Of a stretch of DNA of 64,000 nt, positions 44,361-53,129 are shown one piece after another. A program made the position numbers and the translations under genes. This stretch comes from an uncultured Bacteroidota bacterium (GTDB lineage Bacteria > Bacteroidota > Bacteroidia > Bacteroidales > UBA12481), in the NCBI GenBank assembly GCA_903851365.1, contig CAINOB010000018.1, positions 41,252 through 105,251 of the forward strand, given 5' to 3'. The notes under the pieces were generated by a model, which was not told the DNA's origin, ran no database searches, and saw only the letters and a list, made by a program, of their open reading frames with translations. The first letter of the stretch is position 1. Each line of letters begins with the position of its first letter.

Positions 44361-46667
44361 ATGACTTTATATCAGGCTTTAAATGAAGTAGCTACGTTAA
44401 GTGGAGATCAAACTTCCTCTTTACTGGCTTCAGTTGCTTCAGAATTTTATAGGTTATTCCCGAAAATCAGCATTGCCCAAACGAAAAAAACATCTTATAC
44501 CCCTCATCAGATTTGCGTTGCCCTAACCAAACAATTATCTGATCAGGAAAAGGTAGCACTACTGCCAGCGGGACTTCCGGAATCTTACATCTACCTGAAA
44601 ATAAATGAATCAGGCATCGGTTGCCTGATTGCATCACAACCCTATTACCTCCATGGATTTGTTCAGTACCTGCTTTCGGACCTGCTCACCGAGGAGATCG
44701 GGAGTTTTATCAATGGCCGGGTATTTGAACCAGCTTTTAAAACTCATCGGGTGGCCTACGATTATTTCCTGACACAGGAAGGCCGTATCACCCAGGGACT
44801 TGATCGGGATACCTATATGAGAGAGTTGGCTCGCAATGGATTTACACATGTCGAGGTAAATGGCCTCGGTTCACCGATGGCTATCGAAACCGGGCCAAAA
44901 GGTGAGGTATATCCCATGTTTTATACCTATTGCCCGGCCCTCGACCAATTTGTTTACAGTTCTCTGAATAAGGGAATTTATCCATATTATTATCTCTCGG
45001 CAAACCTTAATTATCTGAAAGAAAATGCCGCACTGGCGCGCAAGTACGGACTAATTCCGGGCTTGCTGAGCTTTGAGCCGCGTGCTGTTCCGGAGGAGTT
45101 TTTCAATAAATACCCTATGCTCCGCGGTGCCCGCATCGATCACCCGTTCCGTAGTTTTAAGCCCCGGTATAACATGACAATCACGCATCCGAAAGTGCTG
45201 GCGCATTATGCCGAGATGATTCAAAAACTAATGAAGGAAGTGCCCGACCTGGGTTTTATGAATATCTGGACCAACGACAGTGGCGCCGGATTTGAACATA
45301 CAAAATCACTTTATGTGGGACGGAACGGAGGTGCCTACCTTGTTCGAGAGTGGAAGGATGATGCTGAAATCGCAAAACTGGCGGGTGACAATGCCCTTCG
45401 TTTTTTTGGCGTCCTGAAAGATGCCGCAACTGAGATCAATCCCGATTTCCGCATTATCACCCGGATGGAATCATTTTATGGAGAACACGACATTATCATG
45501 GGCGGCTTAAAAGGCAAGCTCGACATTGAGACAGCCTCCCTCATTCAGCGCGGCTGGGATATGCCTTATAGCCATCCGATGTATTCCGACCGAAAAGATA
45601 TCAATGCCGGCTGTGTTTTTCAGCAGGACTTCGATGAACGGGAAAATCCGATTTTCAAGGCTATTGAGGAAACCGGTTCGCAGGTTTCATTCTACTATGC
45701 TTACGGTCCCCAAACGATGTTCGCACCACTCATGGGCATCCCTTACCCGAGGCTTACCCGCAAGCGTCTGGAAACTTTGCATAAGAACGGCGTGAACTAT
45801 CTGGCTCATATGGGTGGTACATTCCCGCCCGAAAAGGTTCCGTACAATATCAATCATGAAGTGCTTAGGAATTATCAGATCAATAAGGATAAATCGATCG
45901 ATGAAGTGCTTGAATCTTATGCTCTTAAACATATGAATGTTCGGGATTCCAAAGTGTTGCTGAAAGCTTGGGATACTGCTGAAGATGGAATCCTCGGATA
46001 TCCGAATATCTCATCGCTCTATTCAACAATAGGATTTACCTGGTATCGTCTTTGGGTCAGGCCTTTTGTGCCCGACATCGAAAAAATCCCGCAGGCGGAA
46101 CGAAATTTTTACGAAGATTTTATGTGCACCATTCCGCACAATCCTAATAATGTCGATCTGAGCAAGGATGTTCTATTTACTCTGACAACACCCGAAAGGA
46201 GTCATGAAGACGCCTTGAGAATCGATAATAATGTTTTGCCCAAGCTCGATGAGGCCATCAGGATACTGGAACAAGTAAATAGCCATGCTCCCATTCTCGC
46301 CGATCAGACAGTCAGGCTGAAAGCCCTTCGCAGCTGGATTGTAACGCAAAGGAATATCGCCGTTTGGGTGGATTCAGTATATGGATTCATGAATGCGACA
46401 AATCATTCTGATAAAAAGAGATATAAATTGGCCATGCAGGACATGATTAAGAATGAAATCTCCAACTGCGAGGACCTGATTCTCCTGTTTAAATCCGGAT
46501 TGGAATTTATTGCTCTCACCGATAAAGGAGAGACCCCGCTGATGTATGGAGTAAATCTTCCGGAATTGCTGGTAAAACGTATCGGACTCATGAAGGCTCA
46601 CATTAATGACGATCCGTTTATCGATCATAATTATATTGAGCGGATGGCAGGGATGCCGATTTATTAA
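44361..46667 (+). CDS. Putative cytoplasmic glycoside hydrolase, TIM-barrel type, family unassigned
   Basis: A 768-residue protein without a signal peptide. An N-terminal alpha/beta domain (about 1-125) precedes a probable TIM barrel (about 130-480), as in GH20 and GH67 enzymes. Barrel-type landmarks are YMRELARNGFTHVEVNG, YYLSANLNYLKENAALARKYGL, FMNIWTNDSGAGFEHT (acidic strand-end cluster) and RIITRMESFYGEHD. A helical C-domain of about 200 residues follows. The layout recalls alpha-glucuronidases, but I cannot place it in a named GH family with confidence. It is downstream of the aminotransferase-like gene and 4 bp before the sugar isomerase, so it probably shares their transcript. Confidence 0.6.
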   Translation: MTLYQALNEVATLSGDQTSSLLASVASEFYRLFPKISIAQTKKTSYTPHQICVALTKQLSDQEKVALLPAGLPESYIYLKINESGIGCLIASQPYYLHGFVQYLLSDLLTEEIGSFINGRVFEPAFKTHRVAYDYFLTQEGRITQGLDRDTYMRELARNGFTHVEVNGLGSPMAIETGPKGEVYPMFYTYCPALDQFVYSSLNKGIYPYYYLSANLNYLKENAALARKYGLIPGLLSFEPRAVPEEFFNKYPMLRGARIDHPFRSFKPRYNMTITHPKVLAHYAEMIQKLMKEVPDLGFMNIWTNDSGAGFEHTKSLYVGRNGGAYLVREWKDDAEIAKLAGDNALRFFGVLKDAATEINPDFRIITRMESFYGEHDIIMGGLKGKLDIETASLIQRGWDMPYSHPMYSDRKDINAGCVFQQDFDERENPIFKAIEETGSQVSFYYAYGPQTMFAPLMGIPYPRLTRKRLETLHKNGVNYLAHMGGTFPPEKVPYNINHEVLRNYQINKDKSIDEVLESYALKHMNVRDSKVLLKAWDTAEDGILGYPNISSLYSTIGFTWYRLWVRPFVPDIEKIPQAERNFYEDFMCTIPHNPNNVDLSKDVLFTLTTPERSHEDALRIDNNVLPKLDEAIRILEQVNSHAPILADQTVRLKALRSWIVTQRNIAVWVDSVYGFMNATNHSDKKRYKLAMQDMIKNEISNCEDLILLFKSGLEFIALTDKGETPLMYGVNLPELLVKRIGLMKAHINDDPFIDHNYIERMAGMPIY

Positions 46668-46671
46668 TGTG

Positions 46672-47655
46672 ATGTTTAAGATTGGAATCGATAATTACGG
46701 ACTGTTTCCATTACATCTGGATCCGATGGGGACCTTGCAATGGGCGCTGGATCATGGGGCTGAAGGTGTTGCATTTTCAGGGCTGGATGAAGTGCAACGG
46801 ATTGGCTTTGATAATCGCCAGCTGGTTAAATTGAAGGATTTTGCTGATGCAAATAATCTTTATATCGAGTGGGGCGGGGGACAGCATGTTCCTCGCGACC
46901 TGACCACCTGGGAGCCAAAAAATCTATTCAATCATAACCGTGCCATGGCCAGAGAGGCCACAAGGTTGGGTACCCGGATTATCCGCTCCTGCTCAGGAGG
47001 CCTTATGCGGTGGAAAACCGAGTCTCCTCCTACCTCCCAATTAATCAATGAGATGGCTGAATCTTTATCAACCCAAAAGCAAATGCTTTTGGATCACAAC
47101 GTTATTCTTGCCATCGAAACGCATTTTGAATTTACAACATTCGAATTGATCAGAGTTTTTGAGGAAATCGGCGCAAAACCTGGGGGATGCTTTGGAATTT
47201 ATCTGGATACCATGAATTTGCTAACCATGCTGGAAGATCCTGTTATGGCCACAAAACGCATTCTTCCCTGGGTGGTTTCAACACATATTAAGGATGGAGG
47301 TTTTCGGGTTTCAGGTGTCGGGTTCAATGCATTCACGGCGCCATTTGGATTGGGAATTATAGACTTCGAAACCATATTTAAGTTATTGGCCACGCTTCCT
47401 TGTCCGGTAACACTGAATATTGAGGACCATGGCGGGGATTTTGATATTCCGATATTGGATCCGGAATTCTGCAGGAAGTTCCCCGACCTAAACGATGATG
47501 AACTGGCGCAGCTCACCCTGCTGGCTGAAAAGACTAAACAAAAAATGGAAGCAGAAACGCTGGCTATTCTCGATCGGAAAGATTGGGCAGGGGTTTGTGA
47601 AAAGAGATTAGCTACTGACTTACTCGATTTAAAGAATAAAATATTGCATTACTAA
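46672..47655 (+). CDS. Sugar phosphate isomerase/epimerase (xylose isomerase-like TIM barrel)
   Basis: A 327-residue protein of the AP endonuclease 2/xylose isomerase-like family (PF01261). Metal-site residues fit IETHFEF, IYLDTMN, STHIKDGG and LNIEDHGGD. It would isomerise or epimerise a keto-sugar or inosose. The start at 46672 lies 4 bp after the upstream stop; an earlier in-frame start would overlap the previous gene by 62 bp. A short family D repeat (47304-47325) encodes FRVSGVGFN in frame directly after the metal-binding HIKDGG motif, close to the active site. Confidence 0.82.
   Translation: MFKIGIDNYGLFPLHLDPMGTLQWALDHGAEGVAFSGLDEVQRIGFDNRQLVKLKDFADANNLYIEWGGGQHVPRDLTTWEPKNLFNHNRAMAREATRLGTRIIRSCSGGLMRWKTESPPTSQLINEMAESLSTQKQMLLDHNVILAIETHFEFTTFELIRVFEEIGAKPGGCFGIYLDTMNLLTMLEDPVMATKRILPWVVSTHIKDGGFRVSGVGFNAFTAPFGLGIIDFETIFKLLATLPCPVTLNIEDHGGDFDIPILDPEFCRKFPDLNDDELAQLTLLAEKTKQKMEAETLAILDRKDWAGVCEKRLATDLLDLKNKILHY
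47304..47325. repeat. Family D heptamers in frame in the sugar isomerase gene
   Basis: Three units (cgggttt, caggtgt, cgggttc) encode RVSGVGF. The same peptide RVSGVG appears where family D is translated at 42810. Confidence 0.7.
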
Positions 47656-47677
47656 TAATATATAACGATTTATATAT

Positions 47678-47685
47678 TACATTTG
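47678..47685 (+). promoter_or_regulatory. Bacteroidota -7 promoter motif upstream of the ATPase gene
   Basis: TACATTTG is an exact TAnnTTTG match, 18 bp before the ATG at 47704. It sits inside a small inverted repeat (ATTAC-ATTT-GTAAT, 47676-47689) in a very AT-rich gap, so binding of a repressor is conceivable. Confidence 0.5.
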
Positions 47686-47703
47686 TAATGAAATATATTG
47701 ATA

Positions 47704-49041
47704 ATGGACAAATTGCTTCTTCAATCACTTATAGTATCCCACCGGGAGAGATTTCTGGCTGACAGGGGTTTGGTTACCAGGGAGATAGTGGCTGAAATTG
47801 AGCCATTTCTCAAGCAGAAGGAGATCCTTTTCTTAAGTGGTATCCGGAGGAGCGGTAAATCCAGCATTCTTTCTCTTGTTGCCCGTAACCTGATCAGCAA
47901 AGGTCTCATTAAGCAGAACCAGGTGCTATCCATCAATTTTGAAGATGAAAGGCTTATCCGTTTCGGTGTGGAGGATTTTGAATCCCTCTACCAGGCATTC
48001 ATTGAGCTGGATAACCCGGAGGGTAAGAAATGGTTATTCCTCGACGAATTGCAAGTGATACCCGGTTGGGAGCGTTGGGTTCATCGGATGTATGAATTTG
48101 AGGACGTAAAAATGTTCATCACCGGATCAAACAGCTCGCTCAGCAACTCAGTCCTAAGCTCGGCACTAACCGGACGAAACCGCGAGCTCCGGATTTATCC
48201 ATTTTCGTTCCGCGAATACCTTGGCATGAATGGGGCAACCGAAGTTACCGAACATGACTTGCTTTCAACCGAAAAAGTTGCACGGCTTAAGCGGGAATTC
48301 ACTGCCTTCAGCAGATTAGGAGGGTTTCCTGAAGTTCTTAAAAGCTACGACGTCAGCATTGTTGACTCCTATTTTAAAGATATCATGCACAGGGATGTGA
48401 TCACCCTGCATCAGATTCGCAATGCCCGGGAAATCCGTGAGCTGTGTCTCTATCTGATCACCAATAGCGGCAATCTTTTAAGTTATGAAGCTTTAAGGAG
48501 AATGTTGCAGGTGAAAAGCGTTTCAACCATCCGCAATTACTTGGAAATACTGAAAGAAGTATTCCTGATTCAGTCACTCCCGAGGTATGATTTTTCAATT
48601 AAAAAGCAGATATTCAATCCGGATAAATATTACGTTACAGATATTGGCTTTTACCAGTCGCTGGGGTTCCGGTTTTCAGAGAATATGGGTCAGATATTGG
48701 AAAACATTGTTCTGCACCAGTTGATCAGGGATCATGATGATTTGTATTACTGGAGCTCAGCCAGCGGCAAGGAGGTGGACTTTTTGGTGAGGGAAAAAAC
48801 CGTACTGACGGAGGCCATTCAGGTTACCTATGATTTGAATCCGGAAAACCGTGACCGAGAATTATCTGGATTAATTTCAGCTGAAAAGGAATTGGGGATC
48901 TCAAAACTGACTATTCTAACTCACGATCAGGAAGAACAAATTCAGCTCGGTCAATATATTATCCAGGTTACTCCTGTATGGAAATGGCTTCTAAAAGGGA
49001 ATTATAGCTATAATGGCGAAACACGAAAAATTTCGGTTTAA
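47704..49041 (+). CDS. AAA ATPase with DUF4143 domain
   Basis: A 445-residue protein of the widespread AAA_14/DUF4143 family. Walker A is GIRRSGKSS (about residue 43-51), Walker B is WLFLDELQ, and sensor 1 is ITGSNSSL. The C-terminal nuclease-like DUF4143 domain holds YYWSSASGKEVDFLV (a PD-(D/E)xK-like ExD...VDFLV pattern). Such proteins are common, often laterally moved, and of unknown function. It interrupts an otherwise metabolic cluster and has its own -7 motif. It overlaps the next gene by 29 bp. A TTG two codons earlier is a possible but less likely start. Confidence 0.88.
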   Translation: MDKLLLQSLIVSHRERFLADRGLVTREIVAEIEPFLKQKEILFLSGIRRSGKSSILSLVARNLISKGLIKQNQVLSINFEDERLIRFGVEDFESLYQAFIELDNPEGKKWLFLDELQVIPGWERWVHRMYEFEDVKMFITGSNSSLSNSVLSSALTGRNRELRIYPFSFREYLGMNGATEVTEHDLLSTEKVARLKREFTAFSRLGGFPEVLKSYDVSIVDSYFKDIMHRDVITLHQIRNAREIRELCLYLITNSGNLLSYEALRRMLQVKSVSTIRNYLEILKEVFLIQSLPRYDFSIKKQIFNPDKYYVTDIGFYQSLGFRFSENMGQILENIVLHQLIRDHDDLYYWSSASGKEVDFLVREKTVLTEAIQVTYDLNPENRDRELSGLISAEKELGISKLTILTHDQEEQIQLGQYIIQVTPVWKWLLKGNYSYNGETRKISV

Positions 49042-50353
49042 ATCAGCTGATGAGCTGAGAGCTAAATCGCGGGAACTTGGGATCGAACTACCTTGGTCCG
49101 ACTCGGTCGATCTATTGCTGCAACCAGCAGTGATTCAGGGTATCCGGGTACCAAACCGGTTGACTGTTCAACCCATGGAAGGGTTTGATTCGGATGAAAA
49201 CGGTATGCCGGGAGAATTGGCTTTCAGGCGCTATGGCCGTTATGCTGCCGGGGGGAGTGGAATGATCTGGTTTGAGGCAGCCAGCGTTTTGGCTGATGGC
49301 AGATCGAACCCACACCAGTTGATGATCACTGATGAGACCCTTGACCAGTTCAAAAAATTAACACAGCATATTCGCAATATAGCGGCTGAAAAATACGGCC
49401 CTGACCACAGGCCCTTTCTTGTTCTCCAGCTAACCCATTCAGGTCGTTACAGCAAACCGGGCGGCGACTTTCAGGCAAAGATTTTCTCGGATAATCCTAT
49501 CCTCGGTGTTCCTCATACCCGACAACCGATACCCGACACCCGACACCCGATACCCATTTTTTATTCTGATTCCGACATCGATGCCGTCAAAGCAGCATAT
49601 ATTCACGGTGTAGAGCTGGCTGAACTGGCCGGTTTTGATGCTGTAGATGTCAAGGCCTGTCATGGGTACCTCCTTCATGAAATGCTGTACGCCTTTGATC
49701 GTTCTGACAGTAGGTACGGCGGTTCGTTCGAAAACCGGACCAGCTTTCTCAGAGAGGTGCTGAATACGCCATCAAAAATTATTAAAGCAGTCCGGCTGAG
49801 TGGGTTCGATCTGATACCATATCCTAATGGATTTGGCATGAAAAACGATGGATCGGACGTAATTGATCCTTTAGAAGTTAAGAAGTTGATTTCGGAATTT
49901 GCACCGATAGTGCCCCTCTGGAATATCACTGCCGGAGTGCCCCGTTTGGCTGCTCATGTTGGACGTCCCTACGATCGGGGGGCTTTCAATGCCCCGCCAC
50001 CTGATGAACATCCCCTTATAGGAATCGAACGGCTGATCAGGATAACCGGCGAGTTGCAGCGTGCATTTCCCGGGCTCTCTTTTGTGGGTACTGGATATTC
50101 CTGGCTCCGGCAATATTTTCCTAATGTGGGTGCAGGAATTCTCGAAAAGAAAATGGCCACGTTTATCGGATTGGGAAGAAGCTCATTTGCTTATCCTGAT
50201 GCTCCTTTGGACCTGATGAACCATGGGAAACTCGATCCGAAAAAAAATTGTATCACCTGCTCAAAATGCACTGAGTTCATGAGGCTGAATGTGCCGGCGG
50301 GTTGCGGAGTGCGGGATGTGCAATACAAGGCAGGAGGGCAGAATGGCAGGTAA
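49013..50353 (+). CDS. Old-yellow-enzyme / 2,4-dienoyl-CoA reductase-type FMN oxidoreductase with 4Fe-4S site
   Basis: A 446-residue protein. The FMN TIM barrel has PNRLTVQPMEGFD, LQLTHSGRYS, KACHGYLLHEML and RYGGSFENRTSFLREV (OYE family). At the C-terminus CITCSKCTEFMRLNVPAGC gives the CxxCxxCx11C ligands of the 4Fe-4S cluster known from dienoyl-CoA and trimethylamine dehydrogenases. The FAD/NADPH domains that normally follow are missing. The next gene encodes a separate FAD flavoprotein, so the two may form a split enzyme (inference). A family D repeat (49514-49556) encodes TRQPIPDTRHPIP in a loop. The substrate is unknown. Confidence 0.82.
   Translation: MAKHEKFRFKSADELRAKSRELGIELPWSDSVDLLLQPAVIQGIRVPNRLTVQPMEGFDSDENGMPGELAFRRYGRYAAGGSGMIWFEAASVLADGRSNPHQLMITDETLDQFKKLTQHIRNIAAEKYGPDHRPFLVLQLTHSGRYSKPGGDFQAKIFSDNPILGVPHTRQPIPDTRHPIPIFYSDSDIDAVKAAYIHGVELAELAGFDAVDVKACHGYLLHEMLYAFDRSDSRYGGSFENRTSFLREVLNTPSKIIKAVRLSGFDLIPYPNGFGMKNDGSDVIDPLEVKKLISEFAPIVPLWNITAGVPRLAAHVGRPYDRGAFNAPPPDEHPLIGIERLIRITGELQRAFPGLSFVGTGYSWLRQYFPNVGAGILEKKMATFIGLGRSSFAYPDAPLDLMNHGKLDPKKNCITCSKCTEFMRLNVPAGCGVRDVQYKAGGQNGR
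49514..49556. repeat. Family D heptamers in frame in the FMN oxidoreductase gene
   Basis: About six units (atacccg, acaaccg, atacccg, acacccg, acacccg, ataccc) in plus orientation, placed in a surface loop before the YSDSDIDA helix. Confidence 0.88.
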
Positions 50354-50407
50354 GCAAAAGGAAAGAATTAATTTTTAATGAATAAGAATTATGTCAGGTA
50401 TCGAATT

Positions 50408-50437
50408 TTGTCACTCGTCACTCCTCACTCGTCACCA
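50408..50437. repeat. Heptamer repeat, family C
   Basis: Four units (tgtcact, cgtcact, cctcact, cgtcacc) just upstream of the FAD flavoprotein gene. Confidence 0.82.
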
Positions 50438-50451
50438 TAGGATTATGCAAA

Positions 50452-52356
50452 ATGGAAACCAGACCTAGCGCTACAATAAATACCCTCATCATCGGCAGCG
50501 GGGCAGCAGCATTGAATGCAGCCTTATGCCTGTGGGAATCAGGCGTGCACGATATCGTTATTGTGACTGAGAAGTGGGGTGGAGGTACGTCTAATAATGC
50601 TGGATCCGACAAGCAGACTTATTATAAGATGTCGCTTGATCCTTCAGTGCCCGATTCAGCTGGGGAAATGGCTGCCGATCTGTGCCGAGGCGGGGCCATG
50701 CATGGCGATATCGCTTTGTGCGAAGCTCAGTATTCATTACAGGCATTCTACAATCTGGTTCGCCTTGGTGTACCTTTTCCGCATAATAAGTATGGATCCT
50801 ATCCGGGTTATAAAACCGATCATGACCCCCGGGCCCGTGCCACCTCAGCCGGACCACTTACGTCGCACCTGATGTTTAAATGCCTTGCCGCTAAGGTGAA
50901 GGAATATGGAATACCGGTCCATGATCATGTCATTATTACTGAACTTTTAACACGCAATGAACCTGGAGGAAAAGCCATTGCCGGCGCCGTCGGGATCGAT
51001 TCCAAGAAAGTATTGGAAAACGGATATGGATTGGTTGTTTATAATGCAGTAAATGTGATCCTTGCCACTGGCGGACCAGCTGGTATTTATAAACACTCAG
51101 TGTATCCCGAAAGTCAAATCGGTTCAATCGGTATTGCCTTGAAAATAGGAGCAAAAGCACAGAATCTGAGCATATCCCAGTTTGGTATATCCTCGGTGAA
51201 ATTCCGTTGGAACCTATCGGGATCTTATCAGCAGGTGGTTCCCCGGTATTATTCAACAGACTCTGACGGCGGTGATGAGGTTGAATTTCTGAACCCTCAT
51301 TTTCATGATAGGGAAACCCTTTTTACCGCTATATTTCTAAAGGGCTATCAATGGCCGTATGATCCAAAGAAAGTTGCAGATTTTGGCTCCTCGCTGATAG
51401 ATTTGCTTGTGCAGGATGAAATTGGCCGGGGAAGAAAGGTATATATCGATTTTAACCGAAATCCCGATGGCTTCCACCTGGATAAGATAGGACCTGTCGC
51501 CCGGGAATACCTTGAACGATCGGGAGCATTGGCTGGGACTCCAATCGAAAGACTTAAACTAATGAATCAGCCAGCAATCGATTTATATTTAAGTCATGGT
51601 ATCGATATTACCCGGGAACCCTTGGAAATTGCAGTTTGTGCCCAGCACAATAATGGCGGGTTGGTAGGAGATATCTGGTGGGAATCAAATATAAGCGGTT
51701 TGTTTCCGATCGGCGAAGTCAATGGCACACACGGCATTACGCGGCCCGGTGGGGCGGCATTGAACTCCGGGCAGGTGGGTGGTATCCGGGCAGCAATGAA
51801 AATAGTTGGCAGCCGGCAGTCGGCAGTTGGCAGTGCGCAGTTGGCAGATGGCAATAGGCAGTTTGCAAGTGGCAGTCACCCGTCACCTGTCACCTGTCAC
51901 CTTCTTCTATCTAGCAAAGGCTCCCTGGATTACCGCGATGCCCTTGCCGAACTTCAGCAACGCATGTCGGAACATGGTGGCCCGGTGCGCGACCGGCAAG
52001 CAATAAAAACAGAAATTCAGTGTGCCTGGGACCTGTGGAAACGTCTTAATAATGAAGTAAAAGCCGTTGATCCGACCGAATTGGTGTCAGCTTTGCGAAC
52101 ATTCGATCTTTGCTTGACTCATGCTGTTTATTTGGAATCGATCGCTGAATATCTGGATAAATCAGACGATGAACTTTTTACTCAACAACACATTCTCGAA
52201 ATTCATCTGGATGATAATCTGAAAGTTCAGAAAACCTGGGTGCCGGTTCGACCAGTTCCAAAAGAAGAATTGTGGTTCGAGAAAGTATGGAAGGAGTACA
52301 GGCATAGCATTAACCCCGGACTTCAGTCTGGGGATAATGCCAGTGAATCAACCTAA
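50452..52356 (+). CDS. FAD-dependent oxidoreductase (fumarate reductase / succinate dehydrogenase flavoprotein-like)
   Basis: A 634-residue flavoprotein. The dinucleotide motif is [14 protein letters not shown] (about 12-25). [27 protein letters not shown] and the C-terminal [27 protein letters not shown] complete the FAD fold of the fumarate reductase/L-aspartate oxidase family. A helical domain of the SdhA/FrdA C-terminal type follows. No signal peptide is present. Between the two domains, at 51805-51901, 97 bp of family I and C heptamers are read through in frame. It likely works with the FMN protein upstream and the SDR 17 bp downstream; the reaction is not known. Confidence 0.82.
   Translation: METRPSATINTLIIGSGAAALNAALCLWESGVHDIVIVTEKWGGGTSNNAGSDKQTYYKMSLDPSVPDSAGEMAADLCRGGAMHGDIALCEAQYSLQAFYNLVRLGVPFPHNKYGSYPGYKTDHDPRARATSAGPLTSHLMFKCLAAKVKEYGIPVHDHVIITELLTRNEPGGKAIAGAVGIDSKKVLENGYGLVVYNAVNVILATGGPAGIYKHSVYPESQIGSIGIALKIGAKAQNLSISQFGISSVKFRWNLSGSYQQVVPRYYSTDSDGGDEVEFLNPHFHDRETLFTAIFLKGYQWPYDPKKVADFGSSLIDLLVQDEIGRGRKVYIDFNRNPDGFHLDKIGPVAREYLERSGALAGTPIERLKLMNQPAIDLYLSHGIDITREPLEIAVCAQHNNGGLVGDIWWESNISGLFPIGEVNGTHGITRPGGAALNSGQVGGIRAAMKIVGSRQSAVGSAQLADGNRQFASGSHPSPVTCHLLLSSKGSLDYRDALAELQQRMSEHGGPVRDRQAIKTEIQCAWDLWKRLNNEVKAVDPTELVSALRTFDLCLTHAVYLESIAEYLDKSDDELFTQQHILEIHLDDNLKVQKTWVPVRPVPKEELWFEKVWKEYRHSINPGLQSGDNASEST
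51805..51901. repeat. Families I and C heptamers in frame in the FAD flavoprotein gene
   Basis: About nine ggcagtt-type units (51805-51873) run straight into four acctgtc-type units (51874-51901). They encode Gly/Ser/Ala/Gln-rich sequence and then [12 protein letters not shown], in the linker between the FAD domain and the helical C-domain. Confidence 0.88.
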
Positions 52357-52373
52357 TGAATTGAATCTTAACT

Positions 52374-53108
52374 ATGAAAGTTGCAGTAGTCACAGGAGCC
52401 AGTCGCGGTATCGGTTATGCCATAGCCAATGGATTGGCCGCAAAAGGTTATCAGGTTGTTGGAATCTCACGGAATATTGAGCCTGGCGACCCTTTTGCCC
52501 TTGCAATAAAGGCAGATATTGCAGATGTTGACAGTCATGCAATGATTCTGAGTGAAATAGCTGCAAAGTTCGGCCGGATCGACCTACTGGTTAACAATGC
52601 CGGTGTGGCTCCGATAAAACGTATGGATATACTCGAAGTTGGAGCCGAGAGTTTCGACAGGCTCATGAATATCAACCTAAGAGGACCTTTCTTCTTCACA
52701 CAGTTGTTAGTGAATTTCATGTTGGAAACAAGGGGAGGTCAGGAGGATATTAACAAAGCTGTGATATTTATTACGTCGGTGTCAGCGGTTGCCTCATCAC
52801 CCGAACGGGCGGAATATTGTATCTCAAAGGCAGGCCTGAGTATGGCAGCTCAGGTTTACGCCGACAGGCTGGCTGCAACGGGGATATCTGTTTATGAAAT
52901 TCGTCCTGGAGTCATCTATACTGATATGACGGCTGGTGTCAAGGGAAAATACGACAAAAAGATTGCAGACGGTTTGATTCCGGAAGGACGGTGGGGACAA
53001 CCTGAAGATATCGCAAAAGCAGTGACAGCCCTTGCCGGCGATGAAATACCATACTCCACAGGCACGGTGATTGAAATTTCCGGAGGGATGAATATCAGGC
53101 ATTTGTAA
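52374..53108 (+). CDS. Short-chain dehydrogenase/reductase (FabG-like SDR)
   Basis: A 244-residue classical SDR. It has the cofactor motif TGASRGIGYAIA, NNAG, the catalytic Ser in ITSVSAVA, YCISK (Tyr-x-x-x-Lys) and the C-terminal GTVIEISGGMN. Although the family includes 3-ketoacyl-ACP reductases, its place between a FAD flavoprotein and glycan genes suggests a sugar or polyol dehydrogenase. An uronate reductase feeding the KDG route is one option. It is 17 bp after the FAD gene. Confidence 0.88.
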   Translation: MKVAVVTGASRGIGYAIANGLAAKGYQVVGISRNIEPGDPFALAIKADIADVDSHAMILSEIAAKFGRIDLLVNNAGVAPIKRMDILEVGAESFDRLMNINLRGPFFFTQLLVNFMLETRGGQEDINKAVIFITSVSAVASSPERAEYCISKAGLSMAAQVYADRLAATGISVYEIRPGVIYTDMTAGVKGKYDKKIADGLIPEGRWGQPEDIAKAVTALAGDEIPYSTGTVIEISGGMNIRHL

Positions 53109-53129
53109 AGCCGGTTAATACAAATTTAC

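Noticed and set aside
52374-53108. Assignment as the fatty-acid enzyme FabG
   Set aside because: SDR motifs alone do not separate FabG from sugar dehydrogenases, and no fatty-acid synthesis genes are nearby.
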